NCBI GenBank assembly: GCA_947178655.1
Contig: CAMWZB010000071.1
Location: 1 to 5,995, forward strand
From: an uncultured Porphyromonadaceae bacterium
GTDB taxonomy: Bacteria > Bacteroidota > Bacteroidia > Bacteroidales > Muribaculaceae
Length of the DNA: 5,995 bases
Reading direction: 5' to 3'
In this document: positions 1 to 5,995 of the stretch, one piece after another
Layout of the letters: every line of letters starts with the position of its first letter
How positions within the stretch are numbered: position 1 is the first letter of the stretch
Notes under the pieces: model-generated
The model's database searches: none
The model's input: only the letters and a program-made list of their open reading frames with translations
Told to the model about the DNA's origin: nothing
Program-made: the position numbers and the translations under genes

Positions 1-1319
1 TCTTTGCCCAGCAGGCCGAATTCTTCGAGAGCCATCAAGAAGTCAGTTCCGTCCTCCGGCTGACGGATGGCGCAGAAATTGCTGTGCCCCTCGCCGTTCT
101 GACTGCCGATGACCCATGCGTCGTCGAACGATTTCTCAAGCGTCATTATGTGGCACTCCGAAGTTCCCGGCACGAAAACCACGTACAGGCACAAAGGCAC
201 GCGCTCAGGCATAGGGAAGGTCCACACAACCGTCTTGACATCGCCTGCCTGCACCTCTCCGGCCTTGATATCATCGTCGGCAAAGGGCGAACGGAACCGA
301 TTATAGTCCGGTATGACGGTATTGAATCGGTTGACATCCATGAACTCAGTCACATCCTCGGTCTGCGAGGCCATCAGAGGAAGATAGCGGAAGAAATACC
401 GGTAGCGGCCCATCACCTCGACAGGAGCTGATATCTCGGCAATCATTCGGGAGGCGTACTCGCGGCTATCCTCGTCGAAGTTGCCTTGCTCTATATTGCG
501 GTAAATCTCGAGAGCTTTGGCAGTGTCGCCCTGCTCGTAGCAGATGTAGGCTATGTTCATCAGCGGCATGGCGTCGTCGGGCGTGACACGCATGGCTTCC
601 ATGAAGTAGTTCATCGCAGCCTCACTATGCCCTGTGCCGATATTCATCACGCCGGCCAGATTGAGGATGCGGTTATCGTCAGGAAAACGCCGCGCGGCCT
701 TGTCGACAAGAGGTAGAGCGGATTCTATCACCTCGGGCGACTCTGTGCGGCAGATGTCGGCCATACGGTCGTACAAGGCTTCCTTGAGGAGCGTATCTGC
801 CGCGGCATCCACTTTGTTTCCGACGCCTAACCATCGGCCGCGGTTCTCACGGTCGCGTTCGAGAAGTCCGTCGAGAGTGCCCGTGGCGATACTCCACCGC
901 CCTGTCATCACGGCTGCCGAAGCCTTTCCGAGCCAAAAATCCACACGGTCAGGACAGACGGCCAGACCGCGGTCAATCTCCTCGAAAGCCCTGTCGACAA
1001 GCGAATCCTCCCACACTATCTCACTACGGAGATATCCTGCTACCGCTCCGGTGCTGTCGGTCAGTTCGAACTGTTCGCCACTCGGAACGGCTTCGTCCGA
1101 GAGCATCAGCATCTCGGTGCGTGCGCGGTTCAGACTGAGGTTGAACCGTGCCGGAAATAGCTCGGGGTCATCAGGAGCGGAGCTGTTCCACTGCCTGAGT
1201 ATACTGTCGGCAGCCTGCAGGCGTCCCTCGGACAGACACTCATTGAACGACGTATTGAACGTGTCGGCGGCCAGTGACAGGGCTATGGCCGAAAATGCGA
1301 AGACGAGGAGATTTTTCAT
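1..1319 (-). CDS. Exported TPR-repeat protein of unknown function (3' end outside window)
   Basis: An open frame of 439 codons runs from an ATG at 1319 to the left edge without a stop, so the C-terminus is missing. The N-terminus (MKNLLVFAFSAIALSLAADT) is a good Sec signal peptide: a Lys at position 3, a hydrophobic core and a likely cut near SLA-AD. It has no lipobox Cys, so the product is probably periplasmic or secreted, not a lipoprotein. Residues about 206-240 and 240-270 form two recognisable tetratricopeptide (TPR) units (LNLAGVMNIGTGHSEAAMNYF and then LMNIAYICYEQGDTAKALEIY); residues about 28-48 and 105-160 may be degenerate helical repeats. TPRs usually mediate protein-protein contacts. 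The part after residue 295, rich in aromatic and acidic residues, matches nothing I recognise. A promoter-like sequence lies 30 bases upstream of the ATG and the rplS terminator lies beyond it, so the gene is probably transcribed alone. Gene and start are well supported; the function is unknown. Confidence 0.88.
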   Translation of the reverse strand, partial: MKNLLVFAFSAIALSLAADTFNTSFNECLSEGRLQAADSILRQWNSSAPDDPELFPARFNLSLNRARTEMLMLSDEAVPSGEQFELTDSTGAVAGYLRSEIVWEDSLVDRAFEEIDRGLAVCPDRVDFWLGKASAAVMTGRWSIATGTLDGLLERDRENRGRWLGVGNKVDAAADTLLKEALYDRMADICRTESPEVIESALPLVDKAARRFPDDNRILNLAGVMNIGTGHSEAAMNYFMEAMRVTPDDAMPLMNIAYICYEQGDTAKALEIYRNIEQGNFDEDSREYASRMIAEISAPVEVMGRYRYFFRYLPLMASQTEDVTEFMDVNRFNTVIPDYNRFRSPFADDDIKAGEVQAGDVKTVVWTFPMPERVPLCLYVVFVPGTSECHIMTLEKSFDDAWVIGSQNGEGHSNFCAIRQPEDGTDFLMALEEFGLLGK

Positions 1320-1349
1320 AACAAAAGATTAAAGGCTGAAACTCACCTG

Positions 1350-1379
1350 CAAATTTACACAAAATCCACAGAAAAGCAA
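1350..1379 (-). promoter_or_regulatory. Bacteroidetes-type promoter for the TPR-protein gene
   Basis: On the minus strand TAAATTTG (1357-1350) fits the -7 consensus TAnnTTTG exactly. Nineteen bases upstream is CTTG (1380-1377), three of four bases of the -33 TTTG box. The -7 box ends 30 bases before the ATG at 1319, implying a short leader of roughly 25 bases with no Shine-Dalgarno sequence, as is usual in this phylum. The -33 box is imperfect, so the call is moderate. Confidence 0.6.
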
Positions 1380-1491
1380 GCCAAACATCAGCAATTATTG
1401 CGATATTATAGACAAGAGTTTTCAACAGGAGTTTTTCCGCAGAAACCACGCCTCTTTGCTCGTGACAGAGGGCGGTCGGTAGATAAACGCG

Positions 1492-1523
1492 AAAAGCGGC
1501 GGTGCCTGAGACACTGCCGCTTT
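1492..1523 (-). terminator. Intrinsic terminator of rplS
   Basis: Reading the minus strand after the rplS stop at 1551, AAAGCGGC (1523-1516) pairs with GCCGCTTT (1500-1493). Inside this 8-bp stem, after one A-C mismatch, three more pairs and a possible G-U wobble extend the helix up to a short CTCA loop. The strand then continues with a short T run (TTTT) and CGCGTTTATC. The hairpin starts about 28 bases after the stop. The plus strand also reads hairpin followed by TTTCGTTTCGTTTT, so it could work both ways, but no plus-strand gene is present to use it. Confidence 0.75.
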
Positions 1524-1550
1524 CGTTTCGTTTTGCCGGGAAGAGGTATC

Positions 1551-1910
1551 TTAGTCCTTCTTGACTACGCGACGCTCTTTGATACGAGCCTTCTTGCCGG
1601 TGAGGCCGCGGAGGTAGTAGAGCTTTGCACGACGTACTTTACCATACTTGTTGACGGTGATCGAGTCGATGAAAGGCGATTCGATGGGGAAGATACGCTC
1701 AACACCGATGTTATCGCTCATCTTGCGAACGGTGAAACGCTTCTTTGCTCCTTCACCGGAGATGCGGATAACAACACCGCGGTACTGCTGGATACGTTCC
1801 TTGTTACCTTCCTTGATGCGGTAAGCTACGGTGATGGTGTCACCGGGGCCGAATTCGGGATGCTGCTTGCCGGTAGCGAAGGCTTCTTCGGCAACTTTAA
1901 TCAAATCCAT
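1551..1910 (-). CDS. rplS: 50S ribosomal protein L19
   Basis: A complete 119-residue protein, close to the usual length of about 115 for bacterial L19. L19 binds 23S rRNA at the face of the large subunit that meets the 30S subunit and takes part in an intersubunit bridge. Family hallmarks are visible: the N-terminal segment with [20 protein letters not shown] (residues about 20-39), the QQYRGVVI strand, [17 protein letters not shown] in the middle, and the basic C-terminus [23 protein letters not shown]. The ATG at 1910 gives the normal L19 N-terminus. In many bacteria rplS sits with rpsP, rimM and trmD; here it stands alone between an amylase and a TPR-protein gene, with its own strong promoter and terminator, a single-gene arrangement. 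Identification is secure. Confidence 0.98.
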   Translation of the reverse strand: MDLIKVAEEAFATGKQHPEFGPGDTITVAYRIKEGNKERIQQYRGVVIRISGEGAKKRFTVRKMSDNIGVERIFPIESPFIDSITVNKYGKVRRAKLYYLRGLTGKKARIKERRVVKKD

Positions 1911-1926
1911 TGTTTAAATGATTTAG

Positions 1927-1938
1927 AATGTTAACATT
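1927..1938. repeat. 12-bp perfect palindrome in the rplS leader
   Basis: AATGTTAACATT reads the same on both strands and lies 17-28 bases upstream of the rplS ATG, inside the predicted leader. Without a loop it is a poor RNA hairpin, so if it matters it is more likely a protein-binding site on DNA or simply an AT-rich spacer kept unstructured near the start codon. The function is not established. Confidence 0.35.
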
Positions 1939-1951
1939 ACTCGCAATATAC

Positions 1952-1969
1952 GCAGGCTGCATGTCCTGC
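1952..1969 (-). other. Possible RNA hairpin in the rplS 5' leader
   Basis: In the minus-strand transcript GCAGG (1969-1965) can pair with CCTGC (1956-1952) around an 8-base loop, within about 35 bases of the predicted transcription start. Many ribosomal-protein genes carry leader structures that bind their own product, and L19 leaders are known in other bacteria. Here the stem is only 5 bp, and I do not recognise it as a named leader family. It is reported as a weak candidate. Confidence 0.25.
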
Positions 1970-1990
1970 CAGAGATTACGAAATCGCCTG

Positions 1991-2022
1991 CAAAGGTAGT
2001 AATTATCGGGCACTTATGCAAA
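1991..2022 (-). promoter_or_regulatory. Bacteroidetes-type promoter of rplS
   Basis: On the minus strand a perfect -33 box TTTG (2022-2019) is followed after 20 bases by TACCTTTG (1998-1991), a perfect match to TAnnTTTG, then C. The predicted start of transcription is near 1985, giving a leader of about 75 bases before the ATG at 1910. The -33 box starts only 8 bases past the amylase stop at 2030, and I see no hairpin terminator between them, so amylase transcripts may run into rplS. Confidence 0.85.
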
Positions 2023-2029
2023 TATTTTT

Positions 2030-5000
2030 TCAGGGGATGAGGACACGCCGCACCGAAGAGCCCTGACGGACGATGTAGATGCCCCGGCTCGGGCTGTCCA
2101 CACGCAGGCCCTGAAGGTTGTAATACTCGCACGGAAGAGTGTCATCGCCGGTAGCCACGCCGTCCACTCCGCTGTACTCGAAGAAGTCGCCGAGAAATTC
2201 TACCTGAGCCTTGTCGCCACCGGAGGGAATACCTCGATAGAGACCGTTGTGCACCACTTCAGTGATATCGACAGTCTGGTTGGCTCCATTGCCTCCGCCA
2301 TTGAATATCACACGGTTGGCGCCGTCAGGAAGGACGAAGCGGTAGTAACCGGACGCAAGGGCCTCCATGGCTTCGCCGGGCCACGACGTTGCTTGCGGAG
2401 CTGCCGAGCGCACGCCTTCGCTCCAGTAGTAGCAGTTCACTTTGGACCATGCGGTGAGGTTGTTGTCATAGTAGACGGTCACTCCCGACGGGCGTTCGGC
2501 CTTGGTATAGACCACTCTGCCGGTGCGCGACTCGCCATCGGCCTCGGCTCCCCAGCTGACCGTGACCGAGCCACCTACGGGCAGACCGGCGCCTACAGTG
2601 AACACGGTTGTGCCGGTGAATGCGGTGCGCACACCGTCAAGTTCGTACCATGCCGAGGTGCAGTTGACGGCCGTAGCCGTGACTTCGAGCGTGTCGTCCC
2701 AGAACTTTCCGCTCCCCGGCGAGAAGCGCACTACGGGAGCCTGTGTCTGCTGCACATCGACTTCTTTGTAGCCTGTGCCACCGTCGTACTCGTAGAAGAC
2801 CGAGCCTGATATGCCCGTTATGTCGGCGGTCTGGCTTCCGGCTCCGTTGTTGATGATGCAGTTGGCAGTCTCGAGGCCGTCGACTATGCTGTAGTAGAAT
2901 GTCTGACCGTCGACTTCGGTGGTCGCCGAGAGTTTCGTACCGGGCCATGAGCCGTTGGGCTCGACCGACATTCCTTCGGCATTCCTTCCCCAGACATACA
3001 GGCATGGGGCAGCAGCAGCCTTGACATGGATGGTGATGACGGCATCCGGATCAACCTTTCGGTATGAAGCCGAGCCGGTGAAGGTCTTGCCGTCGGCTCC
3101 GGTCGCACTCCATGACACTGTGCGGGAGTCGTTGAAGTCCATGTCGTCGCCGATGGTGAATGAGGCCGTTCGGCCGGGCGTGAGCGCCACAGGGTCGGCG
3201 GTGCCGATGCGATACCAGCCTGACAGAGCCACGTCGTTGAGTGCGGCGGTGACTGTCACAGTCGGTGTGCGGAATGAACCGCCGGCCGGCGAGAGGGTCA
3301 CACAGGGAGAGCCCACGGCATCGTCGGCAGTGTAATACTCTGATGTGCCGGGGTCATCGAAGATGACCGAACCGCCATGAGCCACCGGAGAGGTGGTGTA
3401 GATGAAGCGGCCGTCCTCACCGATTTTTCCTCCGGTCCAGTCCTTGACCAGGACACGGAGCTGGCCTTTGCCTGAAGGAGCCGTGACCGTTATGGTGCCG
3501 CCTCCGGTGTAGGTCTGTCCGGTGACAATATCGGTGAATGTTCCTTCAGGGACATTGCTGAACACGGCGCCTCCGCCGAGAGCGACGAGAGCGTAGCTGT
3601 CGCGCCATGCACGCCTGAATGCATGCCCTGATGCCGTGGAGCGGCAACCGTCGAAGGTGTACTGCCCCTTGCGGAGAGCCGGCACGGCGGCACGGATGAG
3701 ATTGAGACGGCGCACATGCTGAGCGAGGTCAGCATCGAGAGTTCTGGCCACGTTGCCGGAAGCTGTGAAGACCCCGAAGTCCGAAGCCTTGACATCACCC
3801 TCGAGATAGGTGCCGAAGTACGCGCGACCCGAGTCTTTGACGGGCATATCGGTGCCTCCGGCGTCGACTTTCTTGCCCTTCTGGAACTCGACTTCGCTGC
3901 CGTAGTATATGCAAGGAATGCCTCGGAAGGTGAACATCAGCGAAAGGTTCTCGGCCCACTGCGCAGTGCCGCCGTTGAAGCGGGTGAGGTCGTTGGGGCC
4001 GGGACAGTAATCATGCGAGTCGACGTATACGACGTTGAAGGAGGCGTCGTTGTAGTAGCGGTCTCCGCTGCGTGCTATGTTCACGGCAGCGTCGGCGTTG
4101 TTGAAGTTATAGTGCATGGGAAAGTCGATGACATTGAAGCCGGAGGCCTCGGAGTAGTCGGGTTCGTGCCATGCGCCGTTCTTCATGAACACATTGTCGG
4201 AACTGTGGCTGAAGGCTGTCTCCTCCTCGCACAGAGCCATCGGTCCGACGGGCGTGTCGTGCCCTTCGGGGAGGCGCATAGTGTCCCAGTATGCCTGACT
4301 GCCGTCATAGCGGTCGAGGAGGCTCCGGTCTGACTTCCATGTATAGAAATGGCTGGACAGATTGTGCTGTCCGCGGTAGATGACTTCGCCGAAACGGGCG
4401 CAGCACTCACCGAACATATAGAAGGGCGTGCCGCCCCGCTTGTCGCTGTACTGCTCGGCAAGGGCATGGAACTGCGGGATGAACTGTCTGTTGAACGTCA
4501 GACGCGCTATGTGCCCGGTGGTGTCGATGCGGAATCCGTCGACTCCCATGGCTATGAACTTGCCGTAGCACTCGACCAGATATCGGGCGACCTCGTCATT
4601 CTCAGTGTTGAGGTCGACGCAGTCACCTGCAATCTGCCCCCACCAGCGGTTGGGAAGGTCCCAGTTCCATCCGGTGGCATAGTGGTGGTAGTAATTGTGG
4701 ACATCCTTGTCAGGATTCTTGAAGATGAAGCGGCGTGCATACTGCGTCTTGCCGTCGACATCGTTGTAGTCTGCGCCGAGGACATCGAAATCAGGGATGA
4801 CAGACTCACGTACAGAGGCCTGGTTGCGGATATCCTGACTGCGGGTGAACATAGGAGCGAAACGCGCCTCTCCGAAGTTTCCGTTATGGTTGAGGACTAT
4901 GTCGAGAATAATCTTCATGCCCCTTGCATGAGCTGCGTCAATCAGATCCTGAAACTTCACATCTTTCTCGGCCCCCCACTCGCGGCGGCTCTCATAGCGC

Positions 5001-5359
5001 AGATCGACCGTAGAGAAGTCCATGGCATGGTAGCCGTGGAAATCAGTACCCGAGCAGTTCTGCACCACGGGCGTAATCCATACGGCAGTGAATCCCAAGG
5101 CCTTGATGTAGTCGAGTTTCTGGATAAGACCGGCGAAGTCGCCTCGCCAGTCAGGGTCGTTGTTGGCAATCTGGACATCCTGATGGTCCCAGCCGCAGAC
5201 GTTGTTGGCGGGGTCCCCGTCGTAGAAACGTGTGGTCGTGGCGAAATAGATGGTCTCATCGCGGAAGTCGGTGCGGTCTCCTACAAAGGTTGCCGCCGAA
5301 GCCGATGCTGCCACTGACGCCATCAGTCCTGCACACAGGAGCTGCTGAAAATGTGTCAT
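2030..5359 (-). CDS. Secreted GH13 alpha-amylase with two CBM26-like starch-binding units
   Basis: Encodes 1109 residues. GH13 alpha-amylases hydrolyse internal alpha-1,4 bonds of starch or glycogen with retention of configuration. Layout: signal peptide 1-22 (cut near ASASA-ATF); catalytic (beta/alpha)8 barrel about 30-550; domain C about 555-640; then two units of a beta-sandwich plus a CBM26-like module (about 685-869 and 876-1040); C-terminal tail 1066-1109. All catalytic signatures are present: region I DIVLNH (153-158), region II GFRIDTTGH with nucleophile D279, region III FGE with acid/base E318, region IV VDSHD with D450; DLNTEN (249-254) resembles region V. The tail (EYYNLQG, then GIYIV and VRRVLIP) resembles type IX secretion (T9SS) sorting tails, so export across the outer membrane is inferred. 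There is no lipobox. The frame stays open to a GTG at 5413, but the promoter -7 box ends at 5416 and the signal peptide begins at the ATG at 5359, so 5359 is preferred. I cannot assign the GH13 subfamily. Confidence 0.95.
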   Translation of the reverse strand: MTHFQQLLCAGLMASVAASASAATFVGDRTDFRDETIYFATTTRFYDGDPANNVCGWDHQDVQIANNDPDWRGDFAGLIQKLDYIKALGFTAVWITPVVQNCSGTDFHGYHAMDFSTVDLRYESRREWGAEKDVKFQDLIDAAHARGMKIILDIVLNHNGNFGEARFAPMFTRSQDIRNQASVRESVIPDFDVLGADYNDVDGKTQYARRFIFKNPDKDVHNYYHHYATGWNWDLPNRWWGQIAGDCVDLNTENDEVARYLVECYGKFIAMGVDGFRIDTTGHIARLTFNRQFIPQFHALAEQYSDKRGGTPFYMFGECCARFGEVIYRGQHNLSSHFYTWKSDRSLLDRYDGSQAYWDTMRLPEGHDTPVGPMALCEEETAFSHSSDNVFMKNGAWHEPDYSEASGFNVIDFPMHYNFNNADAAVNIARSGDRYYNDASFNVVYVDSHDYCPGPNDLTRFNGGTAQWAENLSLMFTFRGIPCIYYGSEVEFQKGKKVDAGGTDMPVKDSGRAYFGTYLEGDVKASDFGVFTASGNVARTLDADLAQHVRRLNLIRAAVPALRKGQYTFDGCRSTASGHAFRRAWRDSYALVALGGGAVFSNVPEGTFTDIVTGQTYTGGGTITVTAPSGKGQLRVLVKDWTGGKIGEDGRFIYTTSPVAHGGSVIFDDPGTSEYYTADDAVGSPCVTLSPAGGSFRTPTVTVTAALNDVALSGWYRIGTADPVALTPGRTASFTIGDDMDFNDSRTVSWSATGADGKTFTGSASYRKVDPDAVITIHVKAAAAPCLYVWGRNAEGMSVEPNGSWPGTKLSATTEVDGQTFYYSIVDGLETANCIINNGAGSQTADITGISGSVFYEYDGGTGYKEVDVQQTQAPVVRFSPGSGKFWDDTLEVTATAVNCTSAWYELDGVRTAFTGTTVFTVGAGLPVGGSVTVSWGAEADGESRTGRVVYTKAERPSGVTVYYDNNLTAWSKVNCYYWSEGVRSAAPQATSWPGEAMEALASGYYRFVLPDGANRVIFNGGGNGANQTVDITEVVHNGLYRGIPSGGDKAQVEFLGDFFEYSGVDGVATGDDTLPCEYYNLQGLRVDSPSRGIYIVRQGSSVRRVLIP
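2240..3307 (-). other. Tandem duplicated beta-sandwich + CBM26-like units inside the amylase
   Basis: The region after the catalytic domain is two copies of one composite unit. Each begins with an Ig/Fn3-like sandwich: residues 685-770 (VTLSPAGGSF, GWYRIG, TVSWSATGADG) and 876-955 (VRFSPGSGKF, AWYELDG, TVSWGAEADG). Each continues into a CBM26-like starch-binding module: residues about 773-869 (YVW at 788-790, WPG at 805-807, then NNGAGSQTADI) and 958-1040 (YYW at 977-979, WPG at 993-995, then FNGGGNGANQTVDI). The aromatic residues near the start and the Q-T-x-D-I motif are typical of CBM26 modules, which bind alpha-glucan. The copies have diverged clearly in sequence, so the duplication is old. 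Confidence 0.8.
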
Positions 5360-5396
5360 CGTACAGTTGGAGGTATTAGAATATAAAGTAAGTATG

Positions 5397-5435
5397 ATAG
5401 GATAAAAACTCACCGCAAAATTATGAAAATCCTAT
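5397..5435. repeat. 7-bp inverted repeat ATAGGAT/ATCCTAT
   Basis: ATAGGAT (5397-5403) and its reverse complement ATCCTAT (5429-5435) are separated by 25 bases. The pair interlocks with the 10-bp inverted repeat at 5413-5456, so in a read-through RNA the two stems would compete or form a pseudoknot. At seven bases it could arise by chance. Confidence 0.35.
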
Positions 5436-5456
5436 TGAATCCTCAAAATTTTGCGG
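5413..5456 (-). terminator. 10-bp inverted repeat: candidate glgB terminator overlapping the amylase promoter
   Basis: CCGCAAAATT (5413-5422) and its exact reverse complement AATTTTGCGG (5447-5456) flank a 24-base spacer. In the minus-strand transcript coming from glgB, whose stop is 34 bases upstream, the stem would be followed after TGAG by TTTTT (5408-5404), which resembles an intrinsic terminator with a long loop. The same arms also cover the -7 box and touch the -33 box of the amylase promoter, and the right arm includes the palindrome CAAAATTTTG (5444-5453). An operator for a dimeric regulator is therefore an equally possible reading. The repeat itself is certain; the role is not. Confidence 0.45.
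5416..5447 (-). promoter_or_regulatory. Bacteroidetes-type promoter of the amylase gene
   Basis: On the minus strand a perfect -33 TTTG (5447-5444) precedes, after 20 bases, TAATTTTG (5423-5416), a perfect TAnnTTTG box. Transcription should start near 5411, leaving an AT-rich leader of about 50 bases before the ATG at 5359. It has no Shine-Dalgarno sequence. This position rules out the upstream GTG at 5413 as the translation start, because it would fall at or before the first transcribed base. Confidence 0.8.
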
Positions 5457-5489
5457 CGGATATTTTTCTAAGAGGTCAGACTATGCCTA

Positions 5490-5995
5490 TCACTCCTTGC
5501 GGCGACGCTCGGGGTGCTTGCGGAGCACCATGGCCGTGCGCGCCGGGAGATAGAGCGGCAGTCGCTCGACGCCGAAAGGTGCGTACAGAGGATCGGGGAC
5601 GGTGAAGTGCTCGATAGACTCGTCGATGTTGCCGAATCCGCCGAAGGCCGGGTTGTCGGAACTAAGGACGGTGCTGTACACGCCGCCGGGAGCGAGGATG
5701 CCGTAGTCCTGATAGCTGCGCGACGGGCTGAAGTTAAACACGAACACGAGGTCGCCTCGCATGAATGCGAGTATCTGGTCGTCGTCCTTCTCCCAGAGCT
5801 TGCGGACAGGCTTGGCCTGGAAGTTGTGACGGCGTTCGACAAGCTGAATCATGGCATTGTCGAATGCGTTGAGGAAGCGGTACTTGAGGTCCTCACGGTC
5901 GACGAGATCCCACTGACGGCGTGCGTACTTGTAGCTCCATCCGTTGCCTTCGCGCGGGAAGTCGATCCACTCGGGATGTCCGAACTCGTTGCCCA
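5490..5995 (-). CDS. glgB: 1,4-alpha-glucan (glycogen) branching enzyme, C-terminal part
   Basis: The last 167 codons of a gene cut by the right edge; the stop is TGA at 5492-5490. Branching enzymes cut an alpha-1,4-glucan chain and rejoin it through an alpha-1,6 bond, making the branches of glycogen in the cytoplasm. The fragment opens with GNEFGHPEWIDFPREGN, then WSYKYARRQWDL, and ends in the C-terminal beta domain (FVFNFSPSRSYQDY, then LSSDNPAFGGFGNID and LPLYLPARTAMVL). From memory this closely follows the eukaryotic GBE1-type enzyme (family GH13_8) more than the classical E. coli GlgB (GH13_9), in line with what is known for Bacteroidetes. The catalytic Asp and Glu lie outside the window. 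The gene ends 130 bases before the amylase start and shares its strand. The function is secure; the promoter is not visible. Confidence 0.94.
   Translation of the reverse strand, partial: GNEFGHPEWIDFPREGNGWSYKYARRQWDLVDREDLKYRFLNAFDNAMIQLVERRHNFQAKPVRKLWEKDDDQILAFMRGDLVFVFNFSPSRSYQDYGILAPGGVYSTVLSSDNPAFGGFGNIDESIEHFTVPDPLYAPFGVERLPLYLPARTAMVLRKHPERRRKE

Noticed and set aside
634..1332. Plus-strand open frame of 232 codons (Arg/Ser-rich product)
   Set aside because: It is antisense to the TPR-protein gene, which has a signal peptide, TPR motifs and a promoter. The Arg/Ser-rich composition is typical of a shadow frame.
1366..1445. Three degenerate DnaA-box-like sequences (AAATCCACA, TTTTCAACA, TTTTCCGCA) suggesting an origin
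   Set aside because: Each matches only about seven of nine consensus bases, and there is no dnaA or dnaN gene or clear AT-rich unwinding array nearby; chance is sufficient explanation.
1398..1934. Plus-strand open frame of 178 codons covering rplS
   Set aside because: It covers the whole of rplS on the opposite strand and also crosses the rplS terminator; no independent sign of coding.
4349..5317. Plus-strand open frame of 322 codons opposite the amylase gene
   Set aside because: It lies wholly antisense to the catalytic domain of a clear GH13 enzyme; its length follows from the GC-rich codon use of that gene, and its translation shows no family motif.
5360..5413. N-terminal extension of the amylase to the GTG at 5413
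   Set aside because: The 18 extra residues are not signal-like, and the promoter -7 box ends at 5416, so the GTG would be at or before the transcript start.
5468..5842. Minus-strand open frame of 124 codons overlapping the end of glgB
   Set aside because: It is in another frame of the branching-enzyme sequence and has low-complexity Ser/Thr/Arg composition.

Overview
The window looks like chromosomal DNA from a gut-type member of the order Bacteroidales. A Muribaculaceae- or Prevotella-like genome is my inference; I cannot place it to genus. The evidence is the Bacteroidetes promoter signature (TTTG, about 19-21 bases, TAnnTTTG) in front of three genes, the lack of Shine-Dalgarno sequences, a secreted multimodular starch enzyme with a 'YYNLQG...GIYIV' C-terminal tail, and a branching enzyme of the eukaryote-like type found in this phylum.

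All four genes are on the minus strand, so transcription runs from high to low coordinates. In that order they are: (1) the C-terminal 167 codons of a 1,4-alpha-glucan (glycogen) branching enzyme, cut by the right edge, with its stop at 5490; (2) a secreted 1109-residue GH13 alpha-amylase (5359-2030) with two tandem beta-sandwich plus CBM26-like starch-binding units and a short sorting-type tail; (3) rplS, ribosomal protein L19 (1910-1551); (4) the first 439 codons of an exported TPR-repeat protein of unknown function (1319 to the left edge).

Genes 2, 3 and 4 each have a recognisable promoter of their own, so this is probably a series of single-gene transcription units and not an operon. The rplS promoter begins only 8 bases after the amylase stop. 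A hairpin terminator follows rplS. The glgB-amylase gap carries two interleaved inverted repeats that overlap the amylase promoter and could also end glgB transcription.

Functionally, the amylase would cut starch or glycogen outside the cytoplasm, while the branching enzyme acts on the cell's own glycogen inside it. Their adjacency suggests a small alpha-glucan locus next to unrelated housekeeping genes. I found no tRNA, rRNA, CRISPR array, insertion sequence or phage gene. I see no convincing new system; the items most worth a second look are the regulatory architecture of the glgB-amylase gap, the duplicated binding units of the amylase, and the rplS leader.
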